NCBI GenBank assembly: GCA_006176705.1
Contig: QRFJ01001919.1
Coordinates: forward strand, 62,001-126,000
Origin: Cocos nucifera
Lineage: Eukaryota > Streptophyta > Magnoliopsida > Arecales > Arecaceae
Reading direction: 5' to 3'
DNA: 64,000 nt
Below the pieces are notes generated by a model that saw only the letters and a program-made list of their open reading frames with translations, had not been told where the DNA came from and did no database searches. This document shows positions 50,301-63,439 of the stretch, in pieces (positions within the stretch are counted from its first letter, which is position 1; each line of letters starts with the position of its first letter). The translations under genes were made by a program, and so were the position numbers.

Positions 50301-51378
50301 ATAAAAAAAAAATTTAAAGTCTTATTTTTGAAAAATTTTTCTATTTCTTTAACCTTCTTCTTTGCAAGATTCAAGTTAAATGGGTTGAAAAAAAAAAATT
50401 TTCTCCGGTCAGATCATGCATCCTTAAACACAAATGATAGATTGGATCACGAGGAATAGTTTGCGCAAATCTGTCTCTACCTGACCATATACTCCACATC
50501 GCTTCTTTAACGTCATTAAAATATCATTTATCATTACAAGTGCAAGCTTCGATGATGGGGTCATTGACAACATTCAAGCATGATTGATGTTTTAGCAGAG
50601 AAATTTTTCTTATGCAGGCGTTCAAGTTGATCAGCTACACCCAGCTCAACCCCGTACTAAAAGTTACTCATGGATTTTGTTCTTTCAAGAAAATAAGGAT
50701 TAAAAATAGAAAACCTCAAGACCTGGCGAAGGTCCCAAATTAAGACCTGAATTCCAATTACACAGGATCTAAGTCAAGCCAGATGGCAGACCAAAACCAG
50801 TTGCAGCTCTAAGCATCGAGCAATAAAATCAAAATCAGACATAATATAGTTGACTTTAAGAAACAATTGCAGGAGGAAAAAAAAAAAGAAGGGTGGGTTC
50901 AGACTTAAAACTCCCATTCACATACTTCTATGTATGGAGTTTCCGGGCAGGAATCAGATTTCTCATGAGCTCCGCCACTGAAAAACTCCTAGCCACCGAA
51001 CTCGGTATTGCCTCACTTGTCTTAGAGGGCCTTTATACTGGATATCATTTGGACAAGGTTCCAAAATATAAGGAACGAAGGATTTCAATCATGTAATGCC
51101 AAACAAATATGGTCCATGCCCGACATGACAAGGCCTCGGATTTCAGGTTGTCATGAGGCCATTAGATTTGGAAGCACAACACGATTTGGGCAACGATGAA
51201 AGAATGGATTTTCTTTAAGATGCCTTCTTTTTCTCTTCCCCTTTCCTACGTCTAAGCATTGCATGCACCGGGTGCAATTGGACCGCACCAAATCCTATGG
51301 TGGATAACAAGCCACGTTACCCTTGTATTTTGCCAATTCCCCATTGCATGCTAGAGTAATTCTTTATGTATCATATAC
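50301..51378. other. Unclassified intergenic DNA
   Basis: No supportable gene. A 67-aa ORF at 50893-51096 has no ATG-based start of note and no domain. Near 51255-51310 a GCATGCACCGGGTGCA-containing segment occurs that is partly repeated at about 51730-51790 inside the foldback element. Confidence 0.4.
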
Positions 51379-52003
51379 GGTGTAATAAAATTAATGTAAA
51401 GTACAGCATCGGATCACGTAGTCATCGTCTTTCAACGTCTATTAAACGTCTGCAATTTTGCATTTTTTGTTTAAAATTTTGAATGATAAAATTTTTCTAT
51501 TCTAAAAGAATTATAATATCCCATGACCTCTTATGATGTTCCATGGTTTGTTATGACATTCTAAAGACTTATTATAACTTTTTGGAAATAGGAAGTCATA
51601 AAAGAGAAAGAATATTTTCATTATTAAAAAATTATAATTTTTTTAATGATGAAAATGCCATTCCTTCTTTATAACTTCTTGTTTTAAAGTTATAATATGT
51701 CATAACAAACCATGGGATAGCCTCCATATCGCATGCACCAAGTGCAAATGAATCATGTAAAGCCCATGATGGATAACATGCTATGCTGATTGTGTGCCAT
51801 CCACCATGTGCTCCAGGATCTGCCCTGGTTCACTCGTACATGGTGCATGCAATAATTTCTTCATGAAATGTCATAATTTTTTTAAAATAAAAAAATATTT
51901 TTATTATTTAAAATTTTAAATCAAAAAATAAATTTATAATATTTAATGTATATTAAAAAAATATGACTATATGATCCAATAATTGTTATTGCACCGGTGC
52001 ACA
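51379..52003. repeat. Long foldback element (MITE-like)
   Basis: Outer arms pair imperfectly: CGGTGTAATAAAATT... ATCGGATCACGTAGTCAT at 51379-51427 against the complement of ATGACTATATGATCCAAT... TTGCACCG near 51961-52003. Inner arms also pair: CCATGGTTTGTTATGACA (51541-51558) with TGTCATAACAAACCATGG (51698-51715), which is an exact 18-bp match. The whole unit can form a long hairpin. It is non-coding. It may be two foldbacks, one inside the other. Confidence 0.7.
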
Positions 52004-52860
52004 AAAACTCTCTCGCGCGCACCATGTGTAGAGGAAATCAGGTGCATTTGTGCTTCTCGTTCAGATAACCCAGTTTGGCAAAGGAATATGCTATTGTTTT
52101 CTTTTTTGGTTGAGCATCCTAAAACACCCTTGCACGTTAACTGGGAATTAGAGTTTTGAAACGCTCTTAGAACGTTCGAATGTCACAACACAAAATACTA
52201 TAGCTTGGAGATGGTAAAGTAGCGTGAATAACTTTTTGAAATTTCAGACCCCAGACTTAATTGCGTCTAAGTGCCTTATGAGCAACTAATTTTCTCTAGG
52301 TCCGAAAAAGTTCTTTCAAGATTATTAGTTCTAATTTAACCCTGTCGGTGGACATTAAAAATTAACCCAATCCAACATATCTTAGGCACAGATTCATTAG
52401 AATCACCAAACAATATGAATGGATTACCATCGCTTGGATGTGCAGTTTCGCAATTCTACAGTACTCATCCATGACCCCTGAAACAAGAGTTTGAGCACAA
52501 AATTGGAAGTTTGAAATGAAACGCAATCATTGGCTAAAAGTATTGATCTTAGTAAGGAGAATTAAAGATACTTCCACAATCCACTAAAAGATCGAACAGG
52601 TTAGTGTGTAGACATGCTTTTGGATCTCTGGTCTCCCATTATTCTGATATTAGGGAGAATTAAAGAGAAATATCATTTTTATGTAAGCAACAGAATAAAA
52701 TAGGAAAGCCAAATTAAATATAAAACTTCATTTTTTTGGTTAGATATAGCAAGATACACAAAGAAACATAACAAGGCAGTTTAATGCACAAGGCTTCTGA
52801 GAAAGAACCATCCATCAGTGAAAAGCTACTCGCCTTCCGTAGACTTCCCTCCTCGAACCA
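52004..52860. other. 3' flank of the antiporter gene
   Basis: No gene was recognised. A CGCGCG word near 52014 marks the edge of the foldback. The right end probably contains the 3' UTR of the SOS1-like gene. Confidence 0.4.
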
Positions 52861-53024
52861 CCTTTTATTATAGGCTGCCTTGGTCAGATGTAAGCAAAGT
52901 TTTCCCCGACGTGAGAAAAAGCTGTTTCCTTATTTCGAACTTGTGACCAAACAATTTTACCATCCAACCAAGGCTTGCCCTCGGAATACACAACCCACAT
53001 TGTGGCAGATTTTCACAGTATTGT
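52861..53024 (-). other. Probable 3' UTR of the SOS1-like gene
   Basis: This lies directly downstream of the stop codon (minus strand). A minus-strand AATAAA word (complement at about 52863-52869) lies 155 bp after the stop and could direct polyadenylation. The site is inferred from the motif alone. Confidence 0.4.
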
Positions 53025-56000
53025 TTATTGTGGTGGAAACAAACCTCCTGAAGCCTGATGGAAAGAGAGTGTACTCGGGGAATCAATCCTCACGATAACC
53101 TCTTCACCTCCAGATTCATCACTTGAATTGCCTTCAACAACCTTAGTTTTTCTTCTTCTGACCCGCAGTGGAGTGATTGAATTCAATTTGGAGGAGTCTG
53201 TTGAGCACAGCCTCCTGTTGATGCCGCCACCTTCAGATTGGACAGAGAGAAGAGGTCGGGCATGGACTGTCCTTGATGGAACTCTAGGGTATGACAAGCT
53301 GTGTGTATATTTAGCTCGAGAAGTCCTCCTTAAGTTTCTGTACTGCCTATACATGTCATTCACCTGTAGTTCATTGTTCCAGAACAACCATTGTGTTAGG
53401 TCCAAAATTGCAATTGAAGAAAGCCAGGCATGATGCAAATCATTGGCCTACATACCATGCTTCCATAGATGCTCAACTCCATTGCTTTGGCCGAAAAACT
53501 AATCGGTTGCTTGTCAGATTCATCAGGATTCTGACTATGTCCTTTTGCTTTATATAAACTTTCAGGCCAGCTAAGCAAACCTCCATGCTCTCTACTTAGG
53601 GTTCGTGGAGGTTCAATGACAGCTTGGGAGACCCATGATGCAGACCTCCTCTGAAGAGCACCATCAGCCTCAACCGTACCTATGTTGAAAAAGATCACCC
53701 TGGCTCTTGTTTCAACCTGATACCAGGATCCCATGTGACAGAAGCTCATGTTGTTCAAACCTGAAATTTTTCTGCAGCTTAATTGAGGATAACTGAGATT
53801 GAGAGACTACCATCAGTTAGAATACACCCTCCAGTTAAAATTGTTAGCTTTTAGTAATACAGTTGTTAGGTGCAAGTACTGTCTGAATAAAATTCATGAC
53901 AAAGAGTCATTAATTAAATTTATCACTACATGAAGGATTAAAGTGAATTTTTTTACTAGCAACATGATTAATTTTGCTGAAAAGAAGAAAGAGAGTACAT
54001 TATACCCACATAGTGTTTGCTGGTAAAACAGAATCTACAAAGATCTGGGCCACAATCCTACTAGGAAAATTCGAACCCAAATCCTATTAGATAGAGCACA
54101 TGATGAATTGGCTGAAGCAACAATGTGCTTTAACTGATGACTTGTTTTTGTTTTGGCTATTAAGTCATTTTACATTCTAAAATACATTAGTTTTTCCATT
54201 TCATTTTTCGTCTCCCATACCCTTTTTATAATTATTGGTATTACATTCAACCGGCTTCATGTGGATAAGACTATAGCTATGGGATCACATTCTTGGTGTG
54301 TACTTGCCTCTGACCAAATAACTTGGTTATTAAAGGTTCAGTAGTAGGGAAGCAGATTTTTTCCTTTTTTGAGGGGCTGGCAACTAGTAGAGCACATTGC
54401 AGATAATAAAATATAATGTGAAAATTTTCCTTCAATATTCCTCTATTTTAGTCTGATATGCCATGGTTTGCTGCATTGTAAGTCCAAAAATATGTACTCA
54501 TGTAAGACTGTTTATCGGCCATACCACCAAAGTAAAACTAATCTTCGATTTGATCTAAGAAAATAAGTTATTGATATAAATAAACAAAATTAACACTCAA
54601 TAACCTGAAGATTCTAGACCGAGAAAGCTATGATCGCGGTGTGATGGTACCAATGCTGCAGGAGGCGTAATCAAGTCTTGCTGACCATCTTGGGTCTTTA
54701 TAAATCCTTCTAACAAAAAGCCAATGGAATTGTGTCTTATTTCTATGACCTCTCCTCTTATATAAATGTTCATGTTTGATCTTTCAGAAACAAGACCTCT
54801 CAGCTCTTGCATTGTCATTTTTTCAAACATCTGGGGAAGTAAGAGTTTGGCTATGACTATAGCACTTTCCTGCAAATCAAATGTGCAAACTGTAAGTATA
54901 AGCACAGGAAAATGAAATTATTTTTAATTTTAAAATTTGAAAGTGCACATCAAGCTTCACACTCCAATATATCTCGCCTCAAATTTATATTTAGTTGCAA
55001 CTAACACTACACATACTCCAGAAACTTTAATTGCAAAAAGACAAATAAATGATGATCGCACAATTATCTAATTCGAAAAAAAATTGCCATCAGGCATTTA
55101 AGTACTCATATCAGAAGGTATGCCACTTGGTTTTACCAATATTGTGGTTATGATTATCCCCTAAAGAAATCTGGCATGTGCTCCATTCATTAATAAAAAC
55201 TTAAAGAATATATTTTTCTGGTGTTTCATATCTTCCTTCTCCATTTTTATGCCCCATAAGATATATGTTGCCCTTCAGCACTTTCTTTGAGCATTTACCT
55301 AACTCATAGAGCCTTCAGGTTTTCTACTGCAAGACTTGTTGAATCATCAGCTACCCTGGCCAGATTGCATTCAGAAACTCAACCATACCCTACTGTACTG
55401 GCAGTATCTCTGAAATGCTTAGAATGATGTTGGTAATCTGAAAACACATGAATATTCCTATGTAGGTTTTATCATGAACTGGAAACTTCCCTGTTAAATA
55501 ATCATGTTATATGACTATGATGCCCATGTTCAGACCGCAAGCAGAACAATGATATAGAAGTCATGATCCTAGATTTCCAAAAGTTAAAAGTTGTTTTATT
55601 TGTTTAAATATACCTAAAATATGAGGTGGGATGCAAAAGAAAAATTCATGCTAATAAAAGCATAAAGCTAATATAATGATGAACAATTAGATAAAAGAAA
55701 CTGAATATTGAAAATACCTAAATGTAAGTAGACCAGAAACTAGGATGGGTAATTTTTGCACAGTAGCCATGATTGCTGCTGCTGATTATCTGTAGCTATG
55801 GTAGAAGTTGTGTGCATGTTGCAAATATGGAATGCAAATATCATAGATATTAACATAAACATAAGATAAGACATATATACCTGCCATAGAAAATCTTCAA
55901 CAGCGGGGCCTGATTCAACTAAGGACAGTATCTTTTCAGTTTCAATAAAGAAACAGTGTACTACCGAGTCTGTGATCATATCACAAATATAAGGCTTTCC

Positions 56001-57925
56001 AGTTAGCACTTCATATAGGCCCAAGGTGGTTCCATGTGAAAATGTTGGATGTAATGAATGTTTGTTGCTCAGACTCTTACTTGTCCACTGCAGGTGGAAA
56101 ATAAAGATTTACTACCTCATACAAAGAAGTGCCAAATCATAGGGCCTGATGACATTAATTATTATTTTGGTGTTAAAACTAACCTTAACCACTCCTACTG
56201 ATATGAGCCACATCCCATTTGACCTGGAACCCTCCTTATACAGCGTCACACCACGAATTTTCATTATTTCTTTCGTAGAAACTTCAATTGGTTCACGGAC
56301 TGCAGAAGGCAGTGCACCCAATAAAGGATGTGCACTTAATAGATCACTTATTTTTGGCATTTTCACCAAAGGTGGATTTCTTAGAAGCTTTTTTAAGTCA
56401 GTCTGCAATGTCAGATGAAATGTTATGCTCCTTAGTAACAGAAGAATGTTAGAAAATTGATTGGACTAACAACATAACTAATGAACAACATTTATTAAAA
56501 GCACCAGCTACCTGCACAATATCATCAAGATGATCCATCTCTTTTTTTTCTAGTAATCCAACCTTCTCAAGATTTTGCACATATTCACTCAGATGTTTCA
56601 ATATTGAATATGTTACTTGTCTTGTTTTCACAGCACGGAGAACCTGAAATTATTCCAAATATGTTTATATAATCATTGCTGACAAGATCTACTATAACAT
56701 ACTAAAATGAAACAAATATGATTCACTTAGAACAAATATTTCAATGGCAATGTATGTATGTGTGGATGTATGTATGTATGTATGTATACATATGTAGTAC
56801 GTACATATATACATATATACATATATATATACATCCAAGTGAGCAAAATCAATGAAAGAAATTATATATACAAGTCGAGAAGTATGCCGGAATGTGACCA
56901 TGAAGCTTACTGATTTCATAGAAACAATTCCAAACAAATTTGTAGTAGCTAATGATGTTGGTGCAAACAATGATTTGCATACCTGAGGGAATGTGACACG
57001 AACATCTTCCAAGAACTTTCTAGCTTCCTCCCCCTCAGAGTTGCTTTCATTAATAACAGTAGCAGCAATTTCACTGTCACCTAGCATAAGAATAGCAAAC
57101 TTTTAAGATTGCATTAGGTGCAGATAATCATGGACAATTCAAATATTCCCATTATTACACAAGATGCCAGATATGTTTAAGAACGGACATAACAGATAAT
57201 ATGCTCATAATTGAATAATAATGATAAAATAATCAAGTCTTGCCTGTCCGTGAGCAATTTGATCCAACTAGTTCTATCTTACTTTCACCTGACTTTCTTA
57301 TTATCTTATCCAGTTTCATTCACTCTCTTATGGAAATATTACCTTCCCAGCATGTAACTAAAACTAGAATTTCCATTGTGCTAAGAAAACATACACAAAA
57401 CCATCTCAAGACAACAGGGTGCGTAAAATCACAGGAATCCATGGAAATAATTTGCTAATAGCTGTGACATACTGTGAAAATTACTTTATCACATACACAT
57501 AGCAATGTTTCTTAACAGGACTGGCACCAGAAATGACTAATAACCGGAAGAGAAAAAGAAAATAAAATACACTAGCACATAAGCACACATGCAACATTTT
57601 GGCTACTGAGGAATTTACTTACCAATAAAATCACGAAGTTCCCTCCTAGCTATTCTGTGTGCACGAAGAAATGCAGCACATATATAACATGCTGACTCCA
57701 ACCTTTCTACTGTGAAATATGTGATCAGCCTTCGAGGGAGTCTGCTCATTTGCAGGAATCTATAATAGCTTGGAAAATGCACGTTTGACTTTAAACCCTT
57801 CCAATCACATAAAGGCTCACTAGATACCACATCCATAGCCTCATCAACAGATCGCATGAGAAGAATTGCAGTAGTCTGGGTTATCCTTCCCTCTTCAAGC
57901 ATTCCCCAGTAAGCAGCCTGCACAC
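53025..57925 (-). CDS. Plasma-membrane Na+/H+ antiporter SOS1 (NHX7), C-terminal half, partial
   Basis: SOS1 exports Na+ across the plasma membrane in exchange for H+ and is central to salt tolerance. Eight exons (minus strand): 57623-57925, 56983-57080, 56512-56643, 56184-56402, 55881-56087, 54605-54869, 53456-53760 and 53025-53363. All junctions are GT-AG and in phase, giving 621 residues plus stop. The first exon starts VQAAYWGMLEEGRITQTTA, near residue 520 of the roughly 1,150-aa family protein. The cyclic-nucleotide-binding-like domain covers the middle exons (MKIRGVTLYKEGS, LGLYEVLTGKPYICDMITDS, NSIGFLLEGFIK). The tail carries VIVRIDSPSTLSF; its DSPS (53073-53084) matches the SOS2 phosphorylation and 14-3-3 site. 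The membrane domain exons lie beyond 64000. I see no stop or frameshift. Confidence 0.93.
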
Positions 57926-58317
57926 CTGAACAGGAAATAACTTCAGATGTATAACAATAGTTTTATTTAATCAATATTTTGCACAGAAATGGCATGCTAA
58001 GTGGTAAATTAGACCCCACTAAATGCAGATCATCTGACAATAACAAAGAAATTGATAAAAAGGGAATGGGCGGAACCCATATATGAATTTTTATCAAAAT
58101 CAATAGCAGCTCCATATGCGGTTATGGTAGAAGCAGCCAATCAGTTTGTAACACGAATGCAACTGCATGCATCACACCACAAGGTCAGTGCACAATGAAA
58201 TGGAGCAAGCATGAAATGGAGAAAACACCATGCACCAAGCAATAAGATAATTCAAAAGACAGCAAAACTTTTTCCAAAAAGTAATGAATATAAACAAAAC
58301 TAGATAAATCTGTCTCA

Positions 58318-58965
58318 AGCAATGATCTCCAAAGCAACCTGAACCCGTGGTTTGGTTTGGTCCATACTGAACCAAATTGATACCAAATCGAAATGGCTCA
58401 GTAGATTGGATCGGTTTGAGAGCCTTCAAGGACTCTCTTGTTCACTTCACCATCAGATGCTACTCGCTGCCCCCCTATTTGATGCCAGCCATCACCCATA
58501 AGCTTCCCCCTCCTGCATCCACAATGGCTCTCCATGGATATCGACCCTCCCCCAGCAAATATTAGCCCTCTTCCATGGTCCCCAACCCTCTGGCAGCCCT
58601 CGATCAAAGCCATCCCATTGGATCCTGACCGATTTGAAGGGATTTGCCACTATGCATGGCGTCCAAGCTACTAGAGCTAGCCCGAATATGGGAGATTTCT
58701 CCTAAAATCTTTGCTTGATTCAAAACAGCCCCTTCTCTCCATCTCTCTTCGCCAGATGCCACCTTCTTCAACACCGTGATGCTATCACCAGTAAGCCTCC
58801 CTCCCTCCTTATTCCCTCCCCCCCCCCCCCCCCCTTCTATCTGCCTATTTTGGTACACCTCGGAACAACACGGTACAAGCCCATACTGTACTAAACTGGT
58901 CACCAACCAATATGAACCCCGAAATCTGTTCAACAGACTATGGTCTCAAGTGTTCCAATAAGTAT
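58318..58965. repeat. Intronic dispersed repeat, copy 1 (CGGTACGGTATGG-like ends)
   Basis: It begins with words such as TTGGTTTGGTCCATACTGAACC and ends with TTTTGGTACACC...GGTACAAGCCCATACTGTACTAAACTGGTCACC. The interior is pyrimidine-rich, with a run of 17 C (58818-58834). The two ends are GGTAC/GTACC-type words in opposite sense. Similar layout recurs at 62290 and 63440. It is non-coding, and its type is unknown to me. Confidence 0.55.
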
Positions 58966-59329
58966 ATCTGGTAATTAGAACTAAACAAATTTCCATCTTA
59001 AACCATAGTTTGTAAAGGCACAAGAGGACTATCTGAAGGCATTAGCCAAACCTAGCAAGGCAAAGCAGGTTAAAATGATATCTTCCAACAAGAGAAATTA
59101 AAATAATTGTAAGGAACATGAGGTACCATCATATGAAAAGTTGAATGCACTATTTGTAATTTTTTTTTTCATTTTTTATGGCCAAGAAGGGTTAAAGACC
59201 TAAATCTCAACATTCTTCTTTTTTTTTTGTATATCAATTAAGTTATGATTTAATGCCGTCCAGTCCAAAAGTGACAATACTGTTAAATTTTGTTACAAAT
59301 TAAATTGGAACCAGAACAAGAACAATCAA

Positions 59330-59500
59330 GATCAGCCATACCGCCATGAATCACCCAGCTCAGGGCATACCAAACCATACTGCCTCTAATCTGGGATGGT
59401 TTGGCATTTTAACATGGAACAGATCCTGAATTGGGTAGTTCTGACCCATACCGAGCAAAATCGCTTCATTCTATTTAATTTAGGATAGTTCAGACCCTCT
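59330..59500. repeat. Fragment of the same intronic repeat family
   Basis: It contains GCCATACCGCCATGAATC, CATACCAAACCATACTGC and GGTAGTTCTGACCCATACCG, matching the end words of the family. It lacks the pyrimidine-rich interior. A second, shorter fragment lies at about 61430-61505 (CATACCGAATTAATACC). Confidence 0.4.
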
Positions 59501-60159
59501 TCTACCTTTAATGACGGAGAGAGAGTTGGCAAATAAGGCACTCACACCTTCTCTGCCGCTCTATTTTTTTCCACTCAAAAATAGTAGGAAAGGAGGGGAC
59601 TTTTGTGAACATCCAGACAAATCAAATCCAAAATTAGGTAAAGGGCCTTCTCCCCTTTTCTCTTCCCTTTTTTCTTTTTCATGCTAAAAATCAGCCAAAA
59701 TGGGAACAATAAGGGGCATCATGCCAAAATTTTATATTTTAGCATGATTTTACAATATGTTGTAAATCTATGAATTATCTACATAATGCAGCCAAAATCA
59801 TAATTTTTGGGTAATCATCTAAAATCCTATGAAGGTTGGCAATCCAGATCCTTTCATAGATAATTCTATAATAGCTGCAAATGCAACCTGTCTACCTTCA
59901 TCTTGATCCGCAGCAAACAGAGGAACTGCCTCGCATGGAGGCACTTCAATGACTTGCTATATGTTTATTACAATCTAATGCTCCATTAAGTGTAACGAAG
60001 AGGAAGCAAGTTGAAATATGACAATTCACTTCACAATGATTCCACATACAATAAGATGGAATGGATGATTGGTTTGGTTTGAGGGCCAGTAGCAGCAACC
60101 AAGCTTGACGATCGAGGATGGTCTCCTCGACTGGCTAATTTCATAGCAAGGAAGATTGG

Positions 60160-61240
60160 GATGTATACAAAACAATAGGCAATATAACACATGCCATGCT
60201 CACATCCAACTGAACAGCCACATAGGTCGAAGGGAGTCGATCATCATCACAAGGCTCCACGCACGGCACATCCTTTCCAAAGATTTGACAGAGAGATGCA
60301 GAGAAGAGGCCACCATGGTACCCACTCTATTAAGTAGTTAGGGCCAGTCAAGGTGGTAGGTATGGTGGAACCATCAAACAGAACAAAGAGAGTAGAGGCA
60401 TCCAAAGGAAGGAAGGTCATTCCTAAAAGTCAGTAAGAAAGAGGAAGGAAAAAGACTATAGTTCCATTGAAGAGGGTGGATAAGGAATCCATTCACTCTA
60501 ACTTGAAGACCAGTGAGCCCTTGGATGATTGGTTGCATAGATCATCTAGCAAACCAGCAATGATGACAATGATAGTGCAAGCGACGGTGCACCTAGTACC
60601 CAAGGATAGAGCAACGAACATGGCATGGCTATATATGACTCATAGTCCTAGGATCTTCAATTCATCAATGAGTCTTAGCTCAGTCATGTCATACAGCATA
60701 AGGACTGGACACACAGCCTGGTATAGCCCACAAGGATACCATGGCATATAGGAGATGGGGCCTCTCGAGGTCGTTTAGGGAATAGAGCTGCTATAGCAAA
60801 TAACCTTGCATATGGAGTAGGGTCCCTAGACATATCTAGATATGAATTGTATTCTAAATCCTATTCTACATGGCCAGGCTATGACCTGCATAAATATCTT
60901 TCATCTGGGGCATCGTATTTGAGTAGCTATCACCCTCCATGCTTTAGCTAGCTTATGGGTCGAATGTCGATGCAGCGTATTTGGATGGCCAGTACAGTTT
61001 CAGATAGAGGATCAATATTAGGATGGCTATCCAACAAGTGCAGGTTACGAGATGCAAGGACAAGAGGCAGATTATCTACAAAGTTGGAGTAATATCCCAT
61101 GCTGGATAATGACCATGATCCAATGTCTACAAGGAACATTAACACTCCACAAAATTTTAGATGTTTGTATGCATTTTGTACTTTATGTCCATGTGATATA
61201 TTATATATGTATTCATGCATTCAGTTATGTTTCAATTGCA
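60160..61240 (+). pseudogene. Possible DNA-transposase remnant in the intron
   Basis: Several short open frames (60156-60341, 60467-60751, 61052-61318) lie in a region less AT-rich than its surroundings. The downstream part is rich in tyrosine, glycine and serine with stops (around 60760-61100), which recalls the C-terminal tail of some plant hAT-like transposases. I cannot identify a catalytic or zinc-finger motif. This is a weak guess; it may be unrelated non-coding DNA. Confidence 0.15.
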
Positions 61241-62289
61241 TTAATTGGATTTGATTGCATTAATTGTACTTCAAATCCATTAGATGACAAAAAGGACATC
61301 AAAACAACAAAATCTTAAATTAAACAGTCATAAGATTAAAATAGTAACTGAAAATAAAAAATGGCAAAACAAAAAAAAAATAGAAAAAAATGGTATATTG
61401 GTCAGATGATCACTATGCTATAGCATAACATGCATTGGATCATACCGAATTAATACCAAATAGTACTGGTCACCAACCCATACAACACCGAGTACCAGTT
61501 TGGCAGCCTTGAGTGAAATACAAACACAACAATCTAGATACTAAAACATCTAGTCTACAATAAAGGGAATGACTGGCAGAGTTCCAGTACCATCTTCAAA
61601 TAATATTAGCAATTGTAAAAATTGATCAACAAATTTCAAGGTTAAGACTGTTGCAAGTCAAGCAATCTTTGAGATGAGTTCTCAACCTTAGACAATTAGC
61701 TTGTACAAACATCTATCCATGCAGTCTTGCACTATTTTATGCTATCCATGAAAGGCTTTGAATCAATATTTTGTTTTGGAGCATGATGCTAAGGACCCAA
61801 TGGGAGAAACACAATAATTAATATTTAAATTGTTTCCAATGAGACGGATTTCATGTGCAATAGAATAATATTTATGCCAACATTCTGAAGGTTGATGTCA
61901 ATAATCAATAGTCAAGTTAATTAACATCATACACATACATCAAACTAAAAAGCAAATAAACCTTCAGTCAATAATAGTCATGCACTAGAGGTCTGAAAAA
62001 TTCTTGATCTCTCTATTGACCTCCAATCAATCATGATGTACAATTTGGGGCCAAGTCCCAATAAAAGATCAATAATTTGGTGCCGTGTACCTCATGGAAA
62101 AAGAGAGAGATGACATCAACCATTAGTGGGTGACATAGCTTAATACATGCACTTCCATATAAAATCGAAGCCAATAGCGTGAAGGGAACACATGCTAGCA
62201 ACAGATGTGCGTGCTAATTCCTCAAGCATTCCTATTTACAGCTAACTTTCATATTATTTCAAGCTTTTCTAAATCCTCCATCATCACAA

Positions 62290-63035
62290 CTTTCGTCCAT
62301 GTAAGAGTATGGTTCGTCGAACCAGTGCAGAACATATTGGCGACTGATCAGAACAGTTCCGGTGTTCAAAATGAGAAAATAAAGAGAGGGAGAGGGAGAA
62401 GGAAAGAGAGAAAGAGAGAGAAGGAGAAGGGAAGGTGAGAGAGAGAGAGAGAGGGGGGGAGAGGGAGAGAAGGCCTCCGAAGGCCATCGGACGATAGCCG
62501 AGCTCACTGCACCATTGCCAAGCTCTATGGAAGCCGAAAGAGGGCAGAGGGAGGGAGAAGGAGAGGAGGTTCCTGGAGTCCTCTGGAGGCCTGGCAAGGC
62601 CGTCACACTACTGCCAAAGCTGGTGAAAGTGGTGAAGATACGAGGAGCTCCGCAGTCCTTCCGATCAAAATAGGGGCTTCGGCCCCTGTTCGTATTTTTT
62701 TTGAACTTATCAGATAAAGTCCGCAACATAGTTACCAACTTCACTGTTTTTCTTTTTTTGGAATTTTCAATTGAACCCTGGCCACAACCCCAAAACCCCA
62801 CCCCCACCCTCCCCTCCAACTTTCACCGAGCTCGACTACAGCATAGCGACCTCAACTGCCCTCCGACGGCTCTCTCTCCCTCTCCTTCTCTCTCCCCTCT
62901 TTCTCTTTCTCTCCTATTCTCCCTCTACCCTCTTTATGTCAATTCAAGCCTAGTATAGAACATCACAAGGACAATACCAAACCGTATCACCAGCCAGCCG
63001 ATTTGTGCTCCGATACCGATACAGCGAACCTTGCA
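62290..63035. repeat. Intronic dispersed repeat, copy 2
   Basis: It has a purine-rich (GGAGA) interior on the left (62380-62560), then pyrimidine-rich (CTCTC) sequence on the right (62860-62935), with ends GGTTCGTCGAACCAGTGCAG and CCAAACCGTATCACCAGCCAGCC. This is the same arrangement of GGTAC/ACCG-type ends around low-complexity DNA as copies 1 and 3. The opposite purine and pyrimidine blocks could pair as a hairpin. Confidence 0.55.
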
Positions 63036-63439
63036 TGTAATCTTAGGATTTTCCTCCTTTTACTACATCTATCAATAAAGACTAAACTACCTGTCTCTGT
63101 TAAAGTTCCTAGATCAGAACTAATAGCATTTCATTGCCAAAATTTGAACCCAAACATCTGGAAGCCAGAAAGATAGGAAGCGATGCAACTTGACCAGTAG
63201 GCATATAGGTGTGAAAGGTCCAAAATGTGCAGAGACAAATAGAAGAAAACAAAAAGGTGCAAGGGAAAAGCCACTACAAAGGCTCTTAAATGGACAAGCT
63301 AAGAAAAAATTCCATGAAAATAACAACATGCAGAATCCCTTAGCTTAAAAGACAATTCCGGAGACTACCAACCCACAAGTGATTTTCATCAGGATATGGT
63401 TTCTTTTTCTTCCAAACTTCCTGCCACATCATGCCAAAA

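Noticed and set aside
50893..51096. 67-aa ORF that looks less AT-biased than its surroundings
   Set aside because: No domain, no clear start context and no neighbouring exon; likely chance.
58818..58834. Run of 17 C in the SOS1 intron, considered as an assembly artefact or G-quadruplex
   Set aside because: It is embedded in the pyrimidine-rich core of a repeat; possible but cannot be judged from one sequence.
62259..62819. 186-aa minus-strand ORF with serine/proline-rich composition
   Set aside because: It runs through the GGAGA-rich part of the intronic repeat; composition is that of the repeat.
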